A stretch of DNA of 64,000 nucleotides from Alphaproteobacteria bacterium (GCA_016125405.1 WGLW01000023.1:124001-188000), one strand, 5' to 3'; shown: positions 10,601-19,506, counted from the first letter of the stretch. The notes: generated by a model from the letters alone, not told the origin. Numbers and translations are program-made.

Positions 10601-11004
10601 AACTCTCGGCGGCCGATCCAGACCGATACATGGTCGCCTGCAATGGGCGACAGGTTCCGCTTCGTCCATCCGGCACAGGCGGCGTCGCCGTGGCGGGCGT
10701 TCGCTTCAAGGCATGGAAGCCGGCGATGTCGCTGCACCCGGTGATCCCGGTTCATGCGCCGCTGACGTTCGATATTTTCGATACGTGGTCGGGCCGCCCG
10801 ATTGGCGGCTGCGTCTATCACGTCGCCCATCCCGGCGGCCGGAATTACGAAACGTTTCCCGTCAACGGCAACGAGGCCGAGGCGCGCCGTCTTGCGCGTT
10901 TCGAACCGTTTGGACATTCACCGGATGCGAAGCGCCCAACGCCGGAAACGTCCCATCGCGACTTCCCGATGACGCTGGACCTGCGGCGGCCACCCGGTCT
11001 TTAG
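7660..11004 (+). CDS. Transglutaminase-like protein with C-terminal DUF2126
   Basis: 1114 residues. The N-terminal bacterial transglutaminase module starts [18 protein letters not shown] and carries a full Cys-His-Asp triad: Cys180 (SGSCRDSSW), His229 (DLHAWCEVY) and Asp245 (GLDPTSGL). From about residue 290 to the end comes DUF2126, including [29 protein letters not shown] and [16 protein letters not shown]. That module has been proposed in the amidoligase literature as a glutamine-synthetase-fold type ligase; I use that as established prediction, not proof. With the ATP-grasp/alpha-E gene and a second transglutaminase downstream it forms a widespread conserved cluster thought to make or process an amide-linked peptide or metabolite. 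Start at ATG 7660; a TTG at 7648 is less likely. No signal peptide. Confidence 0.93.
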   Translation: MSIKASIYHLTHYKYDRPVSLGPQIIRLRPAPHSRTRVISHSLKVSPSKHFVNYQQDPYGNYLARFVFPERVNELKIEVDLVADMTVYNPFDFFVEEMAEEWPFEYPEDIAADLLIYRQTDPVGPELSKFLATIPRERTRTVDFIVGLNARIARETRYLIRMEPGVQTPEETLGLKSGSCRDSSWLLVQTLRNLGFAARFVSGYLIQLKPDLVSLDGPPGTDHDFTDLHAWCEVYIPGAGWIGLDPTSGLLTGESHIPLAATPHYRNAAPISGAASFANVDFAFDMKVDRVAEHPRITRPFSDESWAALDALGQKVDAALQEGDVRLTMGGEPTFVSIDDFESDQWNTGADGKHKRALADQLIRRLRDRFAPGGFLHYGQGKWYPGESLPRWTYSLYWRRDGKPIWSDPDLVAKPDAKVGAGKQEAEALLQAMASELGVEPEMVIPAYEDPAGWILKEANLPENVTPENSRLKDPEERQRIAQVFGRGLTEPSGFVLPIQRWQARASGKRWKSERWKLRRGHMYLAPGDSPVGYRLPLESLPHVPPSKFPYIHAADPNADRGPLPDFRQPVDALSQDPREQPIPRFSAGPETTPGQERNEQTLDDAEGTVRTALSVEVRDGRLCVFMPPVESIEDYLELIAAAETAAKKLGLPVHVEGYSPPHDARMNVIRVAPDPGVIEVNIHPASSWADCVATTEAIYDEARQCRLGADKFMIDGRHTGTGGGNHVVVGGATPMDSPFLRRPDLLKSLILHWQRHPALSYLFSGLFIGPTSQAPRIDEARHDALYELEIALSQMPPPETNAAPAPWLVDRLLRNLLVDVSGNTHRSEICIDKLYSPDGPTGRLGLVEFRGFEMPPDPRMSLAQQVLVRALIARLWKAPLDGPLTRWGTVLHDRFMLPHYVWEDFLDVLADLKRHGFELRPEWYEAQAEFRFPFCGEVDYEGAHLEIRQALEPWHVLGETGAIGGTARYADSSAERLQVKLSAADPDRYMVACNGRQVPLRPSGTGGVAVAGVRFKAWKPAMSLHPVIPVHAPLTFDIFDTWSGRPIGGCVYHVAHPGGRNYETFPVNGNEAEARRLARFEPFGHSPDAKRPTPETSHRDFPMTLDLRRPPGL

Positions 11005-11023
11005 CTTCTTTTTTCGGCGCGAC

Positions 11024-12052
11024 CTACGGCGCCCCGCCGGCCGCCTGATCCAGAACCTCGTTTATCGCTGCAATCACGGCCTCGGGCTTTTGCTGCTGGA
11101 TGCCGTGGCCTGATCCTTCAACGATCCGGTTCACGCCACGGGTGGAAAGCGCAGCGTATTCATCATGGGCCTTGCGCCAGGCGGCATTCAGGGCTGGCAG
11201 GTCCGCCCGGGCGGCCGATGGCGCATCCGGCCCAAGCTCGAGCTTGCCGGCGGTCAATACCACGAGCGGCAGGTCGCCATAGTTTCGCGCGGCGTTCATT
11301 ACCAACTTCGCACTGGTTGGGAACTCTTCCTGCAGGGACCGTTTGGTCAGCAGGCGTTTCGGATCTTGATCGACCTTCGCCAGCGCTTCGTTCAACGCAA
11401 TTGGGTAAGATGAATTTGGCGGAAAGCACTTCTTTGCGTCTGGCCCATCGGGGGCGCCCTTGTGGACCAGCTGGTCGGCGCACGCTTGGTACGTCGCGAT
11501 CGTCTCGCGCGTGTCCGCTTCACTGTACACTTCATATCCGGGCGCTATGCCGGAGAAGCGATCAACCTGGTCTGGAATGCTGGGGTCCACCAGAACGAGC
11601 CCGACAACGTCCTTGCGATGGCGGTCGGTGAAGAGAAGCGTTTCGTAACTTCCGGCCGAGTGACTAACCATCACATAGGGGCCGGGGATCTTCGCCGCCT
11701 TCAAAGCGGCTTCCAGATCCGCTGTCGTATGCGCCGCGGTCTGAGGGTCCGGACTTCCATCGCTGAAGCCATAGCCGGCACGATCCCACGCGCATACACG
11801 TGTGCGTTTGGCGATGGCCGGCTGCACCTTGTTCCAGGTTGCGGACCAGCCGCCGAGGCCGGCCGTCAGCACCACGGTCGGCGAACCGGCGCCCTCGCAG
11901 TGCAGATGGATTTTCCGCCCATTCGAGATTGCCACAAGCTGGTGGGGGCTGGCGTAACCCTCGAAGTTTGCCTCTTGCGCAGCGGCAATCGGGGCGGATG
12001 TCACCATCCCAAAAGCGCACGCCGCAATTGCAAGTTTTCCGAGGTGTGGCAC
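11024..12052 (-). CDS. Secreted alpha/beta hydrolase
   Basis: 342 residues from a GTG at 12052, which has GGGAGG seven bases upstream and gives a clear signal peptide (LGKLAIAACAFGMVTSAPIAAAQEA). The fold is shown by VVLTAGLGGWSATWNKV (oxyanion region), CAWDRAGYGFSDGSPDPQT, the nucleophile elbow SHSAGSYETLLF, and EGSGHGIQQQKPEAV with the catalytic His. The elbow has Ser in place of the usual first Gly of GxSxG. Likely periplasmic esterase, lactonase or haloperoxidase-like hydrolase; the substrate is unknown. It lies on the opposite strand between two genes of the transglutaminase/ATP-grasp cluster, so it is probably expressed separately, and its functional link to that cluster is uncertain. 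Confidence 0.88.
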   Translation of the reverse strand: MPHLGKLAIAACAFGMVTSAPIAAAQEANFEGYASPHQLVAISNGRKIHLHCEGAGSPTVVLTAGLGGWSATWNKVQPAIAKRTRVCAWDRAGYGFSDGSPDPQTAAHTTADLEAALKAAKIPGPYVMVSHSAGSYETLLFTDRHRKDVVGLVLVDPSIPDQVDRFSGIAPGYEVYSEADTRETIATYQACADQLVHKGAPDGPDAKKCFPPNSSYPIALNEALAKVDQDPKRLLTKRSLQEEFPTSAKLVMNAARNYGDLPLVVLTAGKLELGPDAPSAARADLPALNAAWRKAHDEYAALSTRGVNRIVEGSGHGIQQQKPEAVIAAINEVLDQAAGGAP

Positions 12053-12138
12053 GCGCGCCTCCCGACATCTGCCCGGGCTCCATGCTAAGGCCGTCGCGTT
12101 GAACGACAAACGGGCATTTCCCCAATCAGGCGCGCCGC

Positions 12139-14616
12139 GTGGCTAAATTGCACGGCGACAACAACGATGATTCTGCCCTAGATTTTTTGGGACGCCCGAC
12201 GCAGGAAACCGGACCCGTGCCCGCGACTCCCCAGCTGACCGATCCGGCCGAGCCCCTGCTCGAAAACTACCGCCCACTGCCGGGCGTTTCCGACGAGCTG
12301 CTCGATGCGAACGGCCAGGTTCGTCCTGTCTGGCGGGACTTCATCGACTATTTCGCCCGCATGGGACCGCAGGAGGTCGCCGAGCGCTTCGCCCGTGGCG
12401 ACCAGTACCTGCGCGATGCCGGCGTGTTCTTTCGCCAGTACGGCCAAAGTGGGTCGACCGAACGGGCCTGGCCGCTCAATCATGTGCCGGTCCTGATCCA
12501 CGACAGTGAATGGAAGACGATCTGCGAGGGCCTGATCCAGCGCGCCGACCTGCTCGATGCGGTTGCAGCGGATCTCTATGGAGAAAACCACCTGGTCGCC
12601 CAAGGGCATCTGCCCGCATCTCTGGTCGGCATGAGTCCGGAATGGTTGCGGCCGATGGTGGGGATCAAACCACGTTCCGGGCATTATCTCCATTTCATGG
12701 CGTTCGAGATCGGGCGCGGGCCGGGCGGACAGTGGTGGGTGCTGGGCGACCGGGTCCAGGCGCCGTCCGGGGCCGGCTTCGCGCTGGAGAATCGTGTCGC
12801 CACAGCGCGCGTGTTCGCCGACTACTACGCAGACGCCAACATTCGGCGGCTTGCCGGTTTCTTCCGCTCGTTCAAGGAGTCGCTGGAAGGCCTGCGCTCT
12901 GACGAGACCAGCCCGGTCGGAATCCTCACGCCCGGACGACTGAACGACACCTATTTTGAGCACGCCTACATCGCCCGCTATCTCGGCTTCATGCTGCTGG
13001 AGGGAGAGGATCTCACGGTCGAAAACGGCGAGGTGATGGTGCGCACCATCACCGGCCTCAGGCCCGTCAGCGTGTTGTGGCGCCGTATCGACGCCGCCTA
13101 CGCCGACCCGCTGGAACTCGACGAGACGTCACGCCTTGGCACGCCCGGCCTGGTCCAGTCGGTCCGGCAAGGCAATCTTGATGTGGTCAATGCGCTTGGC
13201 GCCGGCGTTCTCGAAACACGTGCGTTTCTCGCCTTCATGCCGCGTATCTGCCAGGCGCTGCGCGGGGAACCCCTGAAGCTGCCCAACATCGCCACATGGT
13301 GGTGCGGCCAGACGCCGGAACGCGAATACGTGCGGGCCAACGCCGCCAACATGATGCTGAGCTCAGCGCTGTCCACACACATGCCGTTCGACGCCGCTGG
13401 CGGGGCTGTGCCGGGAAGCCGCTTCCGTACAGAGGCTGGCGCCGCTTTCGATCACGTTCTGGATACGGAAGGCCCGATGCTTGTCGGGCAGGAAACCGTC
13501 ACCCTGTCCACCACGCCTGCGCATATCGATGGCCAGCTTGTACCAAGGCCAATGAGCCTGCGCGTGTTTCTCGCGCGCACGCCTAACGGCTGGGAGGTCA
13601 TGCCCGGCGGATACGCCCGTATCGGCGGCTCGAAAGACGCCGGCGCCATCGCCATGCAGCGGGGCGGCTCGGTGGCCGACATGTGGGTGGTCAGCGACAA
13701 GCCGGTTCCGGTCGAGACCATGCTGCCATCGCCAGCCTCGCCCTATGTCCGCGCGCAACTTGCCGTGCTGCCCACGCGCGCCGCAGACAATCTCTACTGG
13801 ATGGGCCGGTATGTGGAGCGAGCCGAGGGGATGATGCGCCTGATGCGCGCCTGGCACACGCGCCTTGCGGAAACAGAGCATCCGCAATCGTCGCTTCTCA
13901 CCCATGCCGGAACGGCGCTCGAATTGATGGGCGCCGATCCCACTCTCCCCGCAGCCGACGTGCTGGGCGGCGTTCTGGCATCCGCCATGACAAGCGCGAG
14001 CCAGGTCCGCGACCGGTTCTCGGTCGATGGCTGGACCGCCCTCAACGACCTGTCGACCCGCGCTGGAGAGACCCTCGCCAACGTGGCGCCCGGCGATCCG
14101 ATGGTGCGGGCGCTCAACGTTCTGCTGCGCAAGATCACGGGCTTTACCGGCCTCGTCGACGATAACATGTACCGCTCGACCGCGTGGCGCTTCCTCTCCA
14201 TCGGCCGGTCGCTTGAACGCGCCATGGCGATGGCTTCGCAGCTGGCCTGGTTCGCCGAACCGGGCGCCCCTGATGGCTCGCTCGACTTTGTGGTCGAGGC
14301 CGGAGACAGCGCCCAGTCGCACCGCAGGCTTTTCGCCGTCACCGCCAGCCGCAACACGGTGGTCGATATCCTCGCCTGCGACGCGCTGAACCCGCGCTCG
14401 ATGCTGTTCCAGCTTGGCGAGATCAAGGATCATGTGAACTTCCTGCCTGGCGCACAGGCGCACGGCCATATGTCAGGCCTCGCCCGCGCAGCGCTCAGCC
14501 TGCATGCGGGTCTCGCCGTCCGCACGCCGGAACTGCTCGACGCCGTGGACCTGTTGCAGATGCGGTCGGAGCTGGCGGCGCTGTCGGACTTGTTGACCGC
14601 CACCTACCTTCGCTAG
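12139..14616 (+). CDS. Circularly permuted ATP-grasp (DUF404/DUF407) fused to alpha-E domain
   Basis: 825 residues. The first ~480 form the circularly permuted ATP-grasp: DFIDYFARMGPQEVAER, MVGIKPRSGHYLHFMAFEIGRGPGG, WVLGDRVQAPSGAGFALENR and VMVRTITGLRPVSVLWRRIDA. The rest (from about 550, PTRAADNLYWMGRYVERAEGMMRLMRAW) is the alpha-E helical domain, often a separate gene but fused here. Predicted ligase joining a carboxylate to an amine with ATP; partner genes are the transglutaminases on either side. Start is GTG at 12139, which lacks a strong ribosome binding site; a GTG about 26 codons in (before PATPQLTD) has AGGAAAC upstream and is an alternative. Next gene follows after 85 bp on the same strand. 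Product of the pathway is unknown. Confidence 0.92.
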   Translation: MAKLHGDNNDDSALDFLGRPTQETGPVPATPQLTDPAEPLLENYRPLPGVSDELLDANGQVRPVWRDFIDYFARMGPQEVAERFARGDQYLRDAGVFFRQYGQSGSTERAWPLNHVPVLIHDSEWKTICEGLIQRADLLDAVAADLYGENHLVAQGHLPASLVGMSPEWLRPMVGIKPRSGHYLHFMAFEIGRGPGGQWWVLGDRVQAPSGAGFALENRVATARVFADYYADANIRRLAGFFRSFKESLEGLRSDETSPVGILTPGRLNDTYFEHAYIARYLGFMLLEGEDLTVENGEVMVRTITGLRPVSVLWRRIDAAYADPLELDETSRLGTPGLVQSVRQGNLDVVNALGAGVLETRAFLAFMPRICQALRGEPLKLPNIATWWCGQTPEREYVRANAANMMLSSALSTHMPFDAAGGAVPGSRFRTEAGAAFDHVLDTEGPMLVGQETVTLSTTPAHIDGQLVPRPMSLRVFLARTPNGWEVMPGGYARIGGSKDAGAIAMQRGGSVADMWVVSDKPVPVETMLPSPASPYVRAQLAVLPTRAADNLYWMGRYVERAEGMMRLMRAWHTRLAETEHPQSSLLTHAGTALELMGADPTLPAADVLGGVLASAMTSASQVRDRFSVDGWTALNDLSTRAGETLANVAPGDPMVRALNVLLRKITGFTGLVDDNMYRSTAWRFLSIGRSLERAMAMASQLAWFAEPGAPDGSLDFVVEAGDSAQSHRRLFAVTASRNTVVDILACDALNPRSMLFQLGEIKDHVNFLPGAQAHGHMSGLARAALSLHAGLAVRTPELLDAVDLLQMRSELAALSDLLTATYLR

Positions 14617-14701
14617 GAGCGCCCGTTTCAACCCGAAAAGCGGCTTCGTTCGGCCGCGCGCCCGCGCTAGGCTCCGGCGCAATCCTTTTTGAGTCCTCAG
14701 T

Positions 14702-15601
14702 ATGCTCTATGATATCAGCATGCGCCTGGTGGCGAGCTATGATCCGCCAGCCAATGACGGGCGCTATGTCGTCTGCATGGCGCCGGCGGACCTTCCGGGC
14801 CGGCAGCGGGCGATTACGTCACTTTTGACCGTTGATCCCAGGCCGATCGAGCGCTCGGACCGGACCGACTTCTTCGGCAACGCCGTGGTTGAGGTAGCGT
14901 TCAAGTCCGCCCACGCCGAGATCGCGTTCGCCATCCGCTCACGCGTCGACCGCACCATGCCGCCAGCGGGTCCGGACATCTCGCCGCCACTTTCCCAACT
15001 GGCGGAAGACATCGCCGTCAACCGGTCGCTCGCGCCATCCTCTCCCCACCACTTCCTTGCCGCCTCTCCGCGCGTGCGTCTCGCGCCCGAGTTTCTGGAC
15101 TACGCGCGGCTCAATGCCGGACTCGGCGAAGGCGTGGCGCCAGGCGTCACTGTGCGCGCGATTGTCGAGGCGCTGGGCGCCGCCATCCACCGGGACATGA
15201 CCTACGATGTCGGCGCCACCAGCGTGGATACGCGGCCCGAAGAGGCCTTCGCCGCCCGGCATGGCGTCTGCCAGGACTACAGCCACATCATGATCGCCGG
15301 CCTGCGCTCGATCGGGATTCCGGCGGGCTATGTCAGCGGGTTCCTGCGCACCCTCCCGCCGCCGGGCCAGCCTCGCCTTGAGGGCGCGGACGCCATGCAC
15401 GCCTGGGTTCGCGCCTGGTGCGGCGCCAGCGCCGGATGGTGGGAATACGACCCCACCAATGCGGTACCGGCTGGCGACAGCCACATCGTCGTCGCTTATG
15501 GCCGGGACTATGGCGACGTGGCTCCGGTCAGGGGCGTCCTGCGCAGCAGCGGAACACAGGATACCAAGGACGCCGTTGATGTTGTTCCCGTTGATGCCTG
15601 A
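14702..15601 (+). CDS. Transglutaminase-like cysteine protease family protein
   Basis: 299 residues, cytoplasmic. An N-terminal beta-rich transglutaminase-N module (MLYDISMRLVASYDPPAN) precedes the papain-like core with triad Cys190 (HGVCQDYSHIM), His233 (AMHAWVRAWC) and Asp250 (YDPTNAVP). The final part, DSHIVVAYGRDYGDVAPVRGV, is characteristic of the family. It is the third member of the transglutaminase/ATP-grasp/alpha-E set; the usual proposal is that such proteins cleave or exchange the amide bond made by the ligase. The Anbu proteasome-like peptidase that accompanies some of these clusters is not seen here. The gene ends 75 bp before the acyl-CoA ligase, so read-through is possible. Confidence 0.92.
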   Translation: MLYDISMRLVASYDPPANDGRYVVCMAPADLPGRQRAITSLLTVDPRPIERSDRTDFFGNAVVEVAFKSAHAEIAFAIRSRVDRTMPPAGPDISPPLSQLAEDIAVNRSLAPSSPHHFLAASPRVRLAPEFLDYARLNAGLGEGVAPGVTVRAIVEALGAAIHRDMTYDVGATSVDTRPEEAFAARHGVCQDYSHIMIAGLRSIGIPAGYVSGFLRTLPPPGQPRLEGADAMHAWVRAWCGASAGWWEYDPTNAVPAGDSHIVVAYGRDYGDVAPVRGVLRSSGTQDTKDAVDVVPVDA

Positions 15602-15675
15602 CCGGGCCTTGCTTCTGGCTTCACAAATGTTCAAGGCTGCCGCAAAGACCTCAGAAGAGACTGCGGAGGATGCGC

Positions 15676-17358
15676 ATGGTCAGCCGAACGGAAGCCCTGA
15701 AGCAGCTCACGGCGCCGGGTGAACCGTTCGAATTGACCGAGGCGACATATTGGGGCCGGCGCTCGCGCGTCTTCGCCAACGCACCGCCAACCCTTCGGGA
15801 TATCTTTGAGGCGAGCCGAAGCGACAAGCCGTTCGTTGTCTACGATAATGAGCGGCTGACCTACGAAGAGGTCTGGACGCGCGCCTGCCAACTGGCGACT
15901 TATCTCGTCGAACAGGCCGGCGTGAAGCATGGCGACTGCGTTGCGATATCCATGCGCAATTATCCTGAATGGATGATCGCCTTCTGCGCGGCGACATCTA
16001 TCGGCGCAATCGCTGTTGCGCTCAACGCCATGTGGCAACCCGGCGAAATGGAATTTGCCCTGAAGGATTGCGCGCCCAAGGCGCTCATCGTCGATGGCGA
16101 GCGGCTGCAACGTTACCGGCAATGCACCGGCGCGCCTGACGTGCCGGTGCTTGCATGCCGCGTTCAGGCAGACGCCGGTCCCGGCGTCGTTCTGCTCGAA
16201 GACATCTTTTCCGAACCTGCAGTTACCACGATGCCATCGGCCGGAGCCGCCCCGGATGACGACGCCATCATTCTCTATACGTCCGGATCAACCGGGAACC
16301 CCAAGGGCGCCGCCTCCAGCCACCGCAATATCATCAGCGCGCTCCTGTCATGGGAACTCGATGCACAGGCGGGAGTTCTGACGGGCCTGATTCCAGCGCC
16401 GTCGCCCGACGACAAACCCGCGATGATGCTGGCCGTTCCGCTGTTCCATGTCACCGGCCTGCATACGGGCTTCCTGCAGTCGTTCCGCGCGCAACGCAGG
16501 CTCGTCTGCATGTACCGGTGGGATGTCGAACGCGCCCTGGAACTGATCGAGGCCGAGCAGGTCACCGCATTCGTGGGAACGCCCGCAATCACCGGCGACC
16601 TCGTCGAGGCGGCCGCGAAGTCTACGCGTGACACAAGTTCACTGCGGCTGGTCGGCGGCGGCGGTTCGGCGCGCGCGCCAAAGCAGGTGCGCGACATCGA
16701 TGCGCGCTTCGCCAACGCCAAGCCCGGCACCGGCTGGGGAATGACGGAAACCAACGCGATCGGCGTCGGCATCGCTGGACAGGACTATCTCGACCATCCA
16801 GAAAGCTCAGGCCGCGCATCGGCTGTGCTGGACCTGCGGTTTGTCGGACCGGATGGCCGCGAAGTCCCGCCCGGCGAGCGCGGCGAACTGCAGGTGCGCG
16901 GCGCATCCATCTTCCACGGGTATCTGAACCGGCCCGACGCCAACGCCCTGACTTTCGATGGCGAATGGATGAAAACGGGCGACGTCGCCTACATGGACGC
17001 TGACGGCTTCGTTTACATCGTCGATCGCATCAAGGACCTCGTGATCCGCGGCGGTGAAAACATCGGCTGTGGCGGCGTCGAAGCGGCGCTGCTTGAACAT
17101 CCCGACGTGATCGAGGCCTGCGTCTACGGCGTTCCCGACGAACGGCTCGGCGAGGAAGTCGCAGCGACGGTCTTTTCAACCGTGCCGGTCGATGACGCGG
17201 AGCTGCGCACCTTTCTTGCCGCCCGCATCGCCCGGTTCGCCATCCCGCGCTATTTCCATCATTCGCGGGAGCCTCTGCCGCGCACGGCGACCGGAAAAAT
17301 CTTCAAGCGGGAACTGCGCGCCCAGGCGACCGAACGGCTCGCGCGCTCCGCCCAATAA
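15676..17358 (+). CDS. Class I adenylate-forming acyl-CoA synthetase
   Basis: 560 residues, standard for AMP-dependent acyl-CoA synthetases. The phosphate loop is ILYTSGSTGNPKGA (near 200), the A5 region is GWGMTETNAI, the hinge region is TGDVAYMDADGFVYIVDRIKDLVIRGGENI and the catalytic Lys lies in TGKIFKREL near the C-terminus. It activates a carboxylic acid to the acyl-AMP and then the CoA thioester, in the cytoplasm or at the membrane face. The hinge carries RGGENIGCGGVE where relatives have YCIEVE-like residues, a small variation. ATG 15676 is chosen over 15670 because GGAGG lies six bases before it. Fatty acid, branched acid or aryl acid specificity cannot be decided. Confidence 0.92.
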   Translation: MVSRTEALKQLTAPGEPFELTEATYWGRRSRVFANAPPTLRDIFEASRSDKPFVVYDNERLTYEEVWTRACQLATYLVEQAGVKHGDCVAISMRNYPEWMIAFCAATSIGAIAVALNAMWQPGEMEFALKDCAPKALIVDGERLQRYRQCTGAPDVPVLACRVQADAGPGVVLLEDIFSEPAVTTMPSAGAAPDDDAIILYTSGSTGNPKGAASSHRNIISALLSWELDAQAGVLTGLIPAPSPDDKPAMMLAVPLFHVTGLHTGFLQSFRAQRRLVCMYRWDVERALELIEAEQVTAFVGTPAITGDLVEAAAKSTRDTSSLRLVGGGGSARAPKQVRDIDARFANAKPGTGWGMTETNAIGVGIAGQDYLDHPESSGRASAVLDLRFVGPDGREVPPGERGELQVRGASIFHGYLNRPDANALTFDGEWMKTGDVAYMDADGFVYIVDRIKDLVIRGGENIGCGGVEAALLEHPDVIEACVYGVPDERLGEEVAATVFSTVPVDDAELRTFLAARIARFAIPRYFHHSREPLPRTATGKIFKRELRAQATERLARSAQ

Positions 17359-17638
17359 CTACGTTGCGCATTGCCGCCTCACATGGCCCTAACATCGTCG
17401 TGAGGTGGCGAATGCAAACTCGCGCATCACGCCTATATTGCATACAATACGACACGGACGGCATCGACAGGTAATCGGGCTGGCGTCTTGCGCGGCCCCA
17501 AATGCAGCGTCCGCGCGACCGCCCTTCGCGGCCGCGCAGGCACCATTGGTGAAGCCAGGAATTTCGACGCGGCTTGGGCGCGCCGGCTTTGAGGCTGGAG
17601 CCGGAGCGGCGCGTCCGCTCCCGATGCAGGAGTATTAA
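17359..17638. other. Intergenic region with imperfect inverted repeat
   Basis: 280 bp without a convincing gene. An imperfect inverted repeat, 17368-17382 against 17400-17415 (GCATTGCCGCCTCAC versus GTGAGGTGGCGAATGC, one mismatch and one extra base), sits ten bases after the acyl-CoA ligase stop. No T-run follows, so it is either a weak terminator or an RNA processing structure. The remaining stretch to 17638 presumably holds the promoter of the DUF6152 gene, whose GGAG ribosome binding site is at 17628-17631. Short open frames here have poor codon use and were not called. Confidence 0.5.
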
Positions 17639-18163
17639 ATGAGAAAATCGTTCCGTTACGGGCTGATTGCGGCCGGCGCGGCGCTATTCGGCCTCGCCGG
17701 GGCGGCAGGCGCCGCCTACGCCCACCACGCCTTCGCCGCCGAGTTCGATGCAGACGCACCCGTTCTTCTGAGGGGCAAGGTCACCACGGTTGAATGGGTC
17801 AATCCACACACCTGGATTCACATCAGCGTTCCGAACACCGGCGAAGACGGCAAGCCCAAGCCCGGGGTCACAACCAACTGGGCCGTGGAGGGCGGCACGC
17901 CCAACACGCTGCTGCGCACCGGCATCAACAAGAAGTCCTTGCCCGTCGGCACTGAAATCGTCGTGCGCGGCTATCAGTCGAAAGACCGTCTCTGCGAGAT
18001 TCACCCGAAAACCCACGTGCGCACCTGCAAGGCCAATGGCCGCGACATCACCTTCCCGAACGGATGCAAGCTGTTCGTCGGATCGTCCGGCACGGGCGCG
18101 CCGCGAGACGGCGCCGACCCGAGCGAGGGCGGAAACAATGCAAAGTGCAGCGCTCTGAGTTGA
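17639..18163 (+). CDS. DUF6152 family secreted protein
   Basis: 174 residues with a clear Sec signal peptide (basic RKSFRYG, hydrophobic LIAAGAALFGLAGAAGAAYA, cleavage near AYA-HH). The mature part begins HHAFAAEFDADAPVLLRGKVTTVEWVNPHTWIHI, the hallmark of DUF6152: an N-terminal His-rich start followed by an OB-like WVNPH core. It also has VRGYQSKDR and two cysteines (LCEIHPKTHVRTCKA). Family members are periplasmic, often near oxidoreductase or efflux genes; function is not established. GGAG lies upstream of the ATG. It converges with the TerB-like gene on the other strand, with a hairpin between them. Confidence 0.85.
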   Translation: MRKSFRYGLIAAGAALFGLAGAAGAAYAHHAFAAEFDADAPVLLRGKVTTVEWVNPHTWIHISVPNTGEDGKPKPGVTTNWAVEGGTPNTLLRTGINKKSLPVGTEIVVRGYQSKDRLCEIHPKTHVRTCKANGRDITFPNGCKLFVGSSGTGAPRDGADPSEGGNNAKCSALS

Positions 18164-18177
18164 TCGTAACGTAGCAA

Positions 18178-18212
18178 TCCCGGCCGAAGCCCAGATGGGC
18201 GGAAAGCCGGGA
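18178..18212. terminator. Nested hairpin between convergent genes
   Basis: TCCCGGC (18178-18184) pairs with GCCGGGA (18206-18212), and inside it GCCCA (18189-18193) pairs with TGGGC (18196-18200). It lies between the convergent ends of the DUF6152 gene and the TerB-like gene. No T-tract follows, so a termination role is inferred from position only. Confidence 0.4.
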
Positions 18213-18233
18213 CCCGCCGCCAGCCAGCCGCGC

Positions 18234-18731
18234 CTAGAAGCGGTTCTTGACCAGCAGCACTTCCATGACGCGCTTGCTGTCGGACGGATCGAGGCCAAGG
18301 TAGGCGGTGATCTTGTTCAGAAACTCCGCTTCGACCGGAAGCAGCACGCCGTCCGCAAGGATGATGTCCACGCAGTGCGCGAAGACCGGCAGGCGCATGT
18401 CCATCGGGAGGGAGTCGCACGCCTCCTGCAAACCGTTCGGCCGGCTGTTGAGCCGCTCGACCACTACGGAATTGGCCTGGGCCAGCTGTTGTTCGCTGAC
18501 CGATTTCAGCGCGCGCGACCGCCGGGTCAGCGCGCGGATTTCGGCCTGCTCCTCCTGAGCGACCACGCCGTCCGATGACGCCGCTGCCAGCAGCAGGCAG
18601 AGAAACGCTTCGGCGACGGTCCAGTCCGTATTGCGATGCTGCCGGAACTGTTCCGTCAGCTTGTCAAAGTCGAAGGTCGACGGCTGTTTTGGTTCCGGCG
18701 ACGCCTGGAAGATGTTCATCACCTCAGCCAT
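18234..18731 (-). CDS. TerB-like domain protein (second copy)
   Basis: 165 residues, nearly all one helical TerB-type domain. Two acidic metal-site-like motifs are visible: ASSDGVVAQEE around Asp54 and LADGVLLPVEAEFLNKI around Asp127. It is clearly paralogous to the protein encoded at 23802-24311: both have NTDWTV-EAFLCLLL, SRALKS, QLAQANSV, MRLPVFAHCVD and end in KRVMEVLL-KNRF. TerB proteins belong to tellurite/stress Ter systems and bind metal ions at the inner membrane face; the cellular role of this subtype is unknown. It is the last gene of a six-gene minus-strand cassette, 120 bp after the coiled-coil protein. No other ter genes (terC, terD) are in the window. Confidence 0.82.
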   Translation of the reverse strand: MAEVMNIFQASPEPKQPSTFDFDKLTEQFRQHRNTDWTVAEAFLCLLLAAASSDGVVAQEEQAEIRALTRRSRALKSVSEQQLAQANSVVVERLNSRPNGLQEACDSLPMDMRLPVFAHCVDIILADGVLLPVEAEFLNKITAYLGLDPSDSKRVMEVLLVKNRF

Positions 18732-18854
18732 GAGACTTTTTCCCTCTCAACCGATCCGGCGCGGCGGCCGGTCAATATTTAGACGCGAACTTTGCCGGCG
18801 AAACAGGAGAGCCAAGCACTCTCCGCTTGGCCGCTGAACAGATGGATCAGGCGA

Positions 18855-19478
18855 TCAATTCGGGTTTGGCCGAATGACGCCGGGGGAGGTGGTCGGGCCG
18901 GGTGATGGCTTGGTCCACAAGCCGATGTCGGCCGAAATCTTCTGCAGCTGATCAAGCTTGCCCTTGAGATCGCGCACCGCCGGTTCGACGAGTGGCGGAT
19001 CCTCCAGATCGACCGCCTTGTGATACTTCCAGTAGTCGGTCTTGCTGGGGACCTTGAGCAACTCGGCGATCTTCTGCCGCTCCGCCTGCGTCTCGCCCTG
19101 CAGGCGCAGAACCTCTCCATAGGGCGTGAGCAGGTCGTTGGATTTCTTCAGGTCAGCCGTGAGCTGCGTCTTGTCGGCGACAAGCTGGGTGTTCGCCTTG
19201 GTGACCGCGTCCAGCTTCGCCTGTATTTCGGTCTGCGCGGACTTGTTCTCCGAAAGCGCTTTCTGCCACAGCCAGTAAAAGCCGCCGGTGCCGGCGATCG
19301 CCGCCCCCAGCAGCAGCACGACGAGCGCGCCCAGGAAGCCTTTCGAAATAACCAGCCCGCCGCTTTCGGCAGGCGCCTTGGGCGCTTCCGGCGGCGGAGC
19401 TTTCTGCGGCTCCGGCTCGACAAAAATCATCGGCACATGGGCCGGCGCATAATCCCCAGACGATGGTCCTACTGACAT
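18855..19478 (-). CDS. Single-pass membrane protein with coiled coil
   Basis: 207 residues. A cytoplasmic N-terminus with a Pro/Glu-rich stretch (EPEPQKAPPPEAPKAPAE) precedes one membrane helix at about 47-71, then a heptad-rich coiled coil (about 72-125, QTEIQAKLDAVTKANTQL onwards) and a C-terminal part with DYWKYHKAVDLEDPP and a Pro-rich tail. I recognise no named family. A strong ribosome binding site (GGGAAAGGGG) precedes the ATG. It follows the TPR protein gene after 28 bp, which supports co-transcription. Its layout suggests a scaffold that anchors a cytoplasmic partner, perhaps a TerB protein, and reaches into the periplasm. Confidence 0.75.
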   Translation of the reverse strand: MSVGPSSGDYAPAHVPMIFVEPEPQKAPPPEAPKAPAESGGLVISKGFLGALVVLLLGAAIAGTGGFYWLWQKALSENKSAQTEIQAKLDAVTKANTQLVADKTQLTADLKKSNDLLTPYGEVLRLQGETQAERQKIAELLKVPSKTDYWKYHKAVDLEDPPLVEPAVRDLKGKLDQLQKISADIGLWTKPSPGPTTSPGVIRPNPN

Positions 19479-19506
19479 CTCTGCATCCCCTTTCCCAACG
19501 CGGTTG

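Noticed and set aside
17405..17638. Possible 77-codon gene before the DUF6152 gene
   Set aside because: Composition and lack of a start signal suggest a chance frame; the region more likely holds the promoter.
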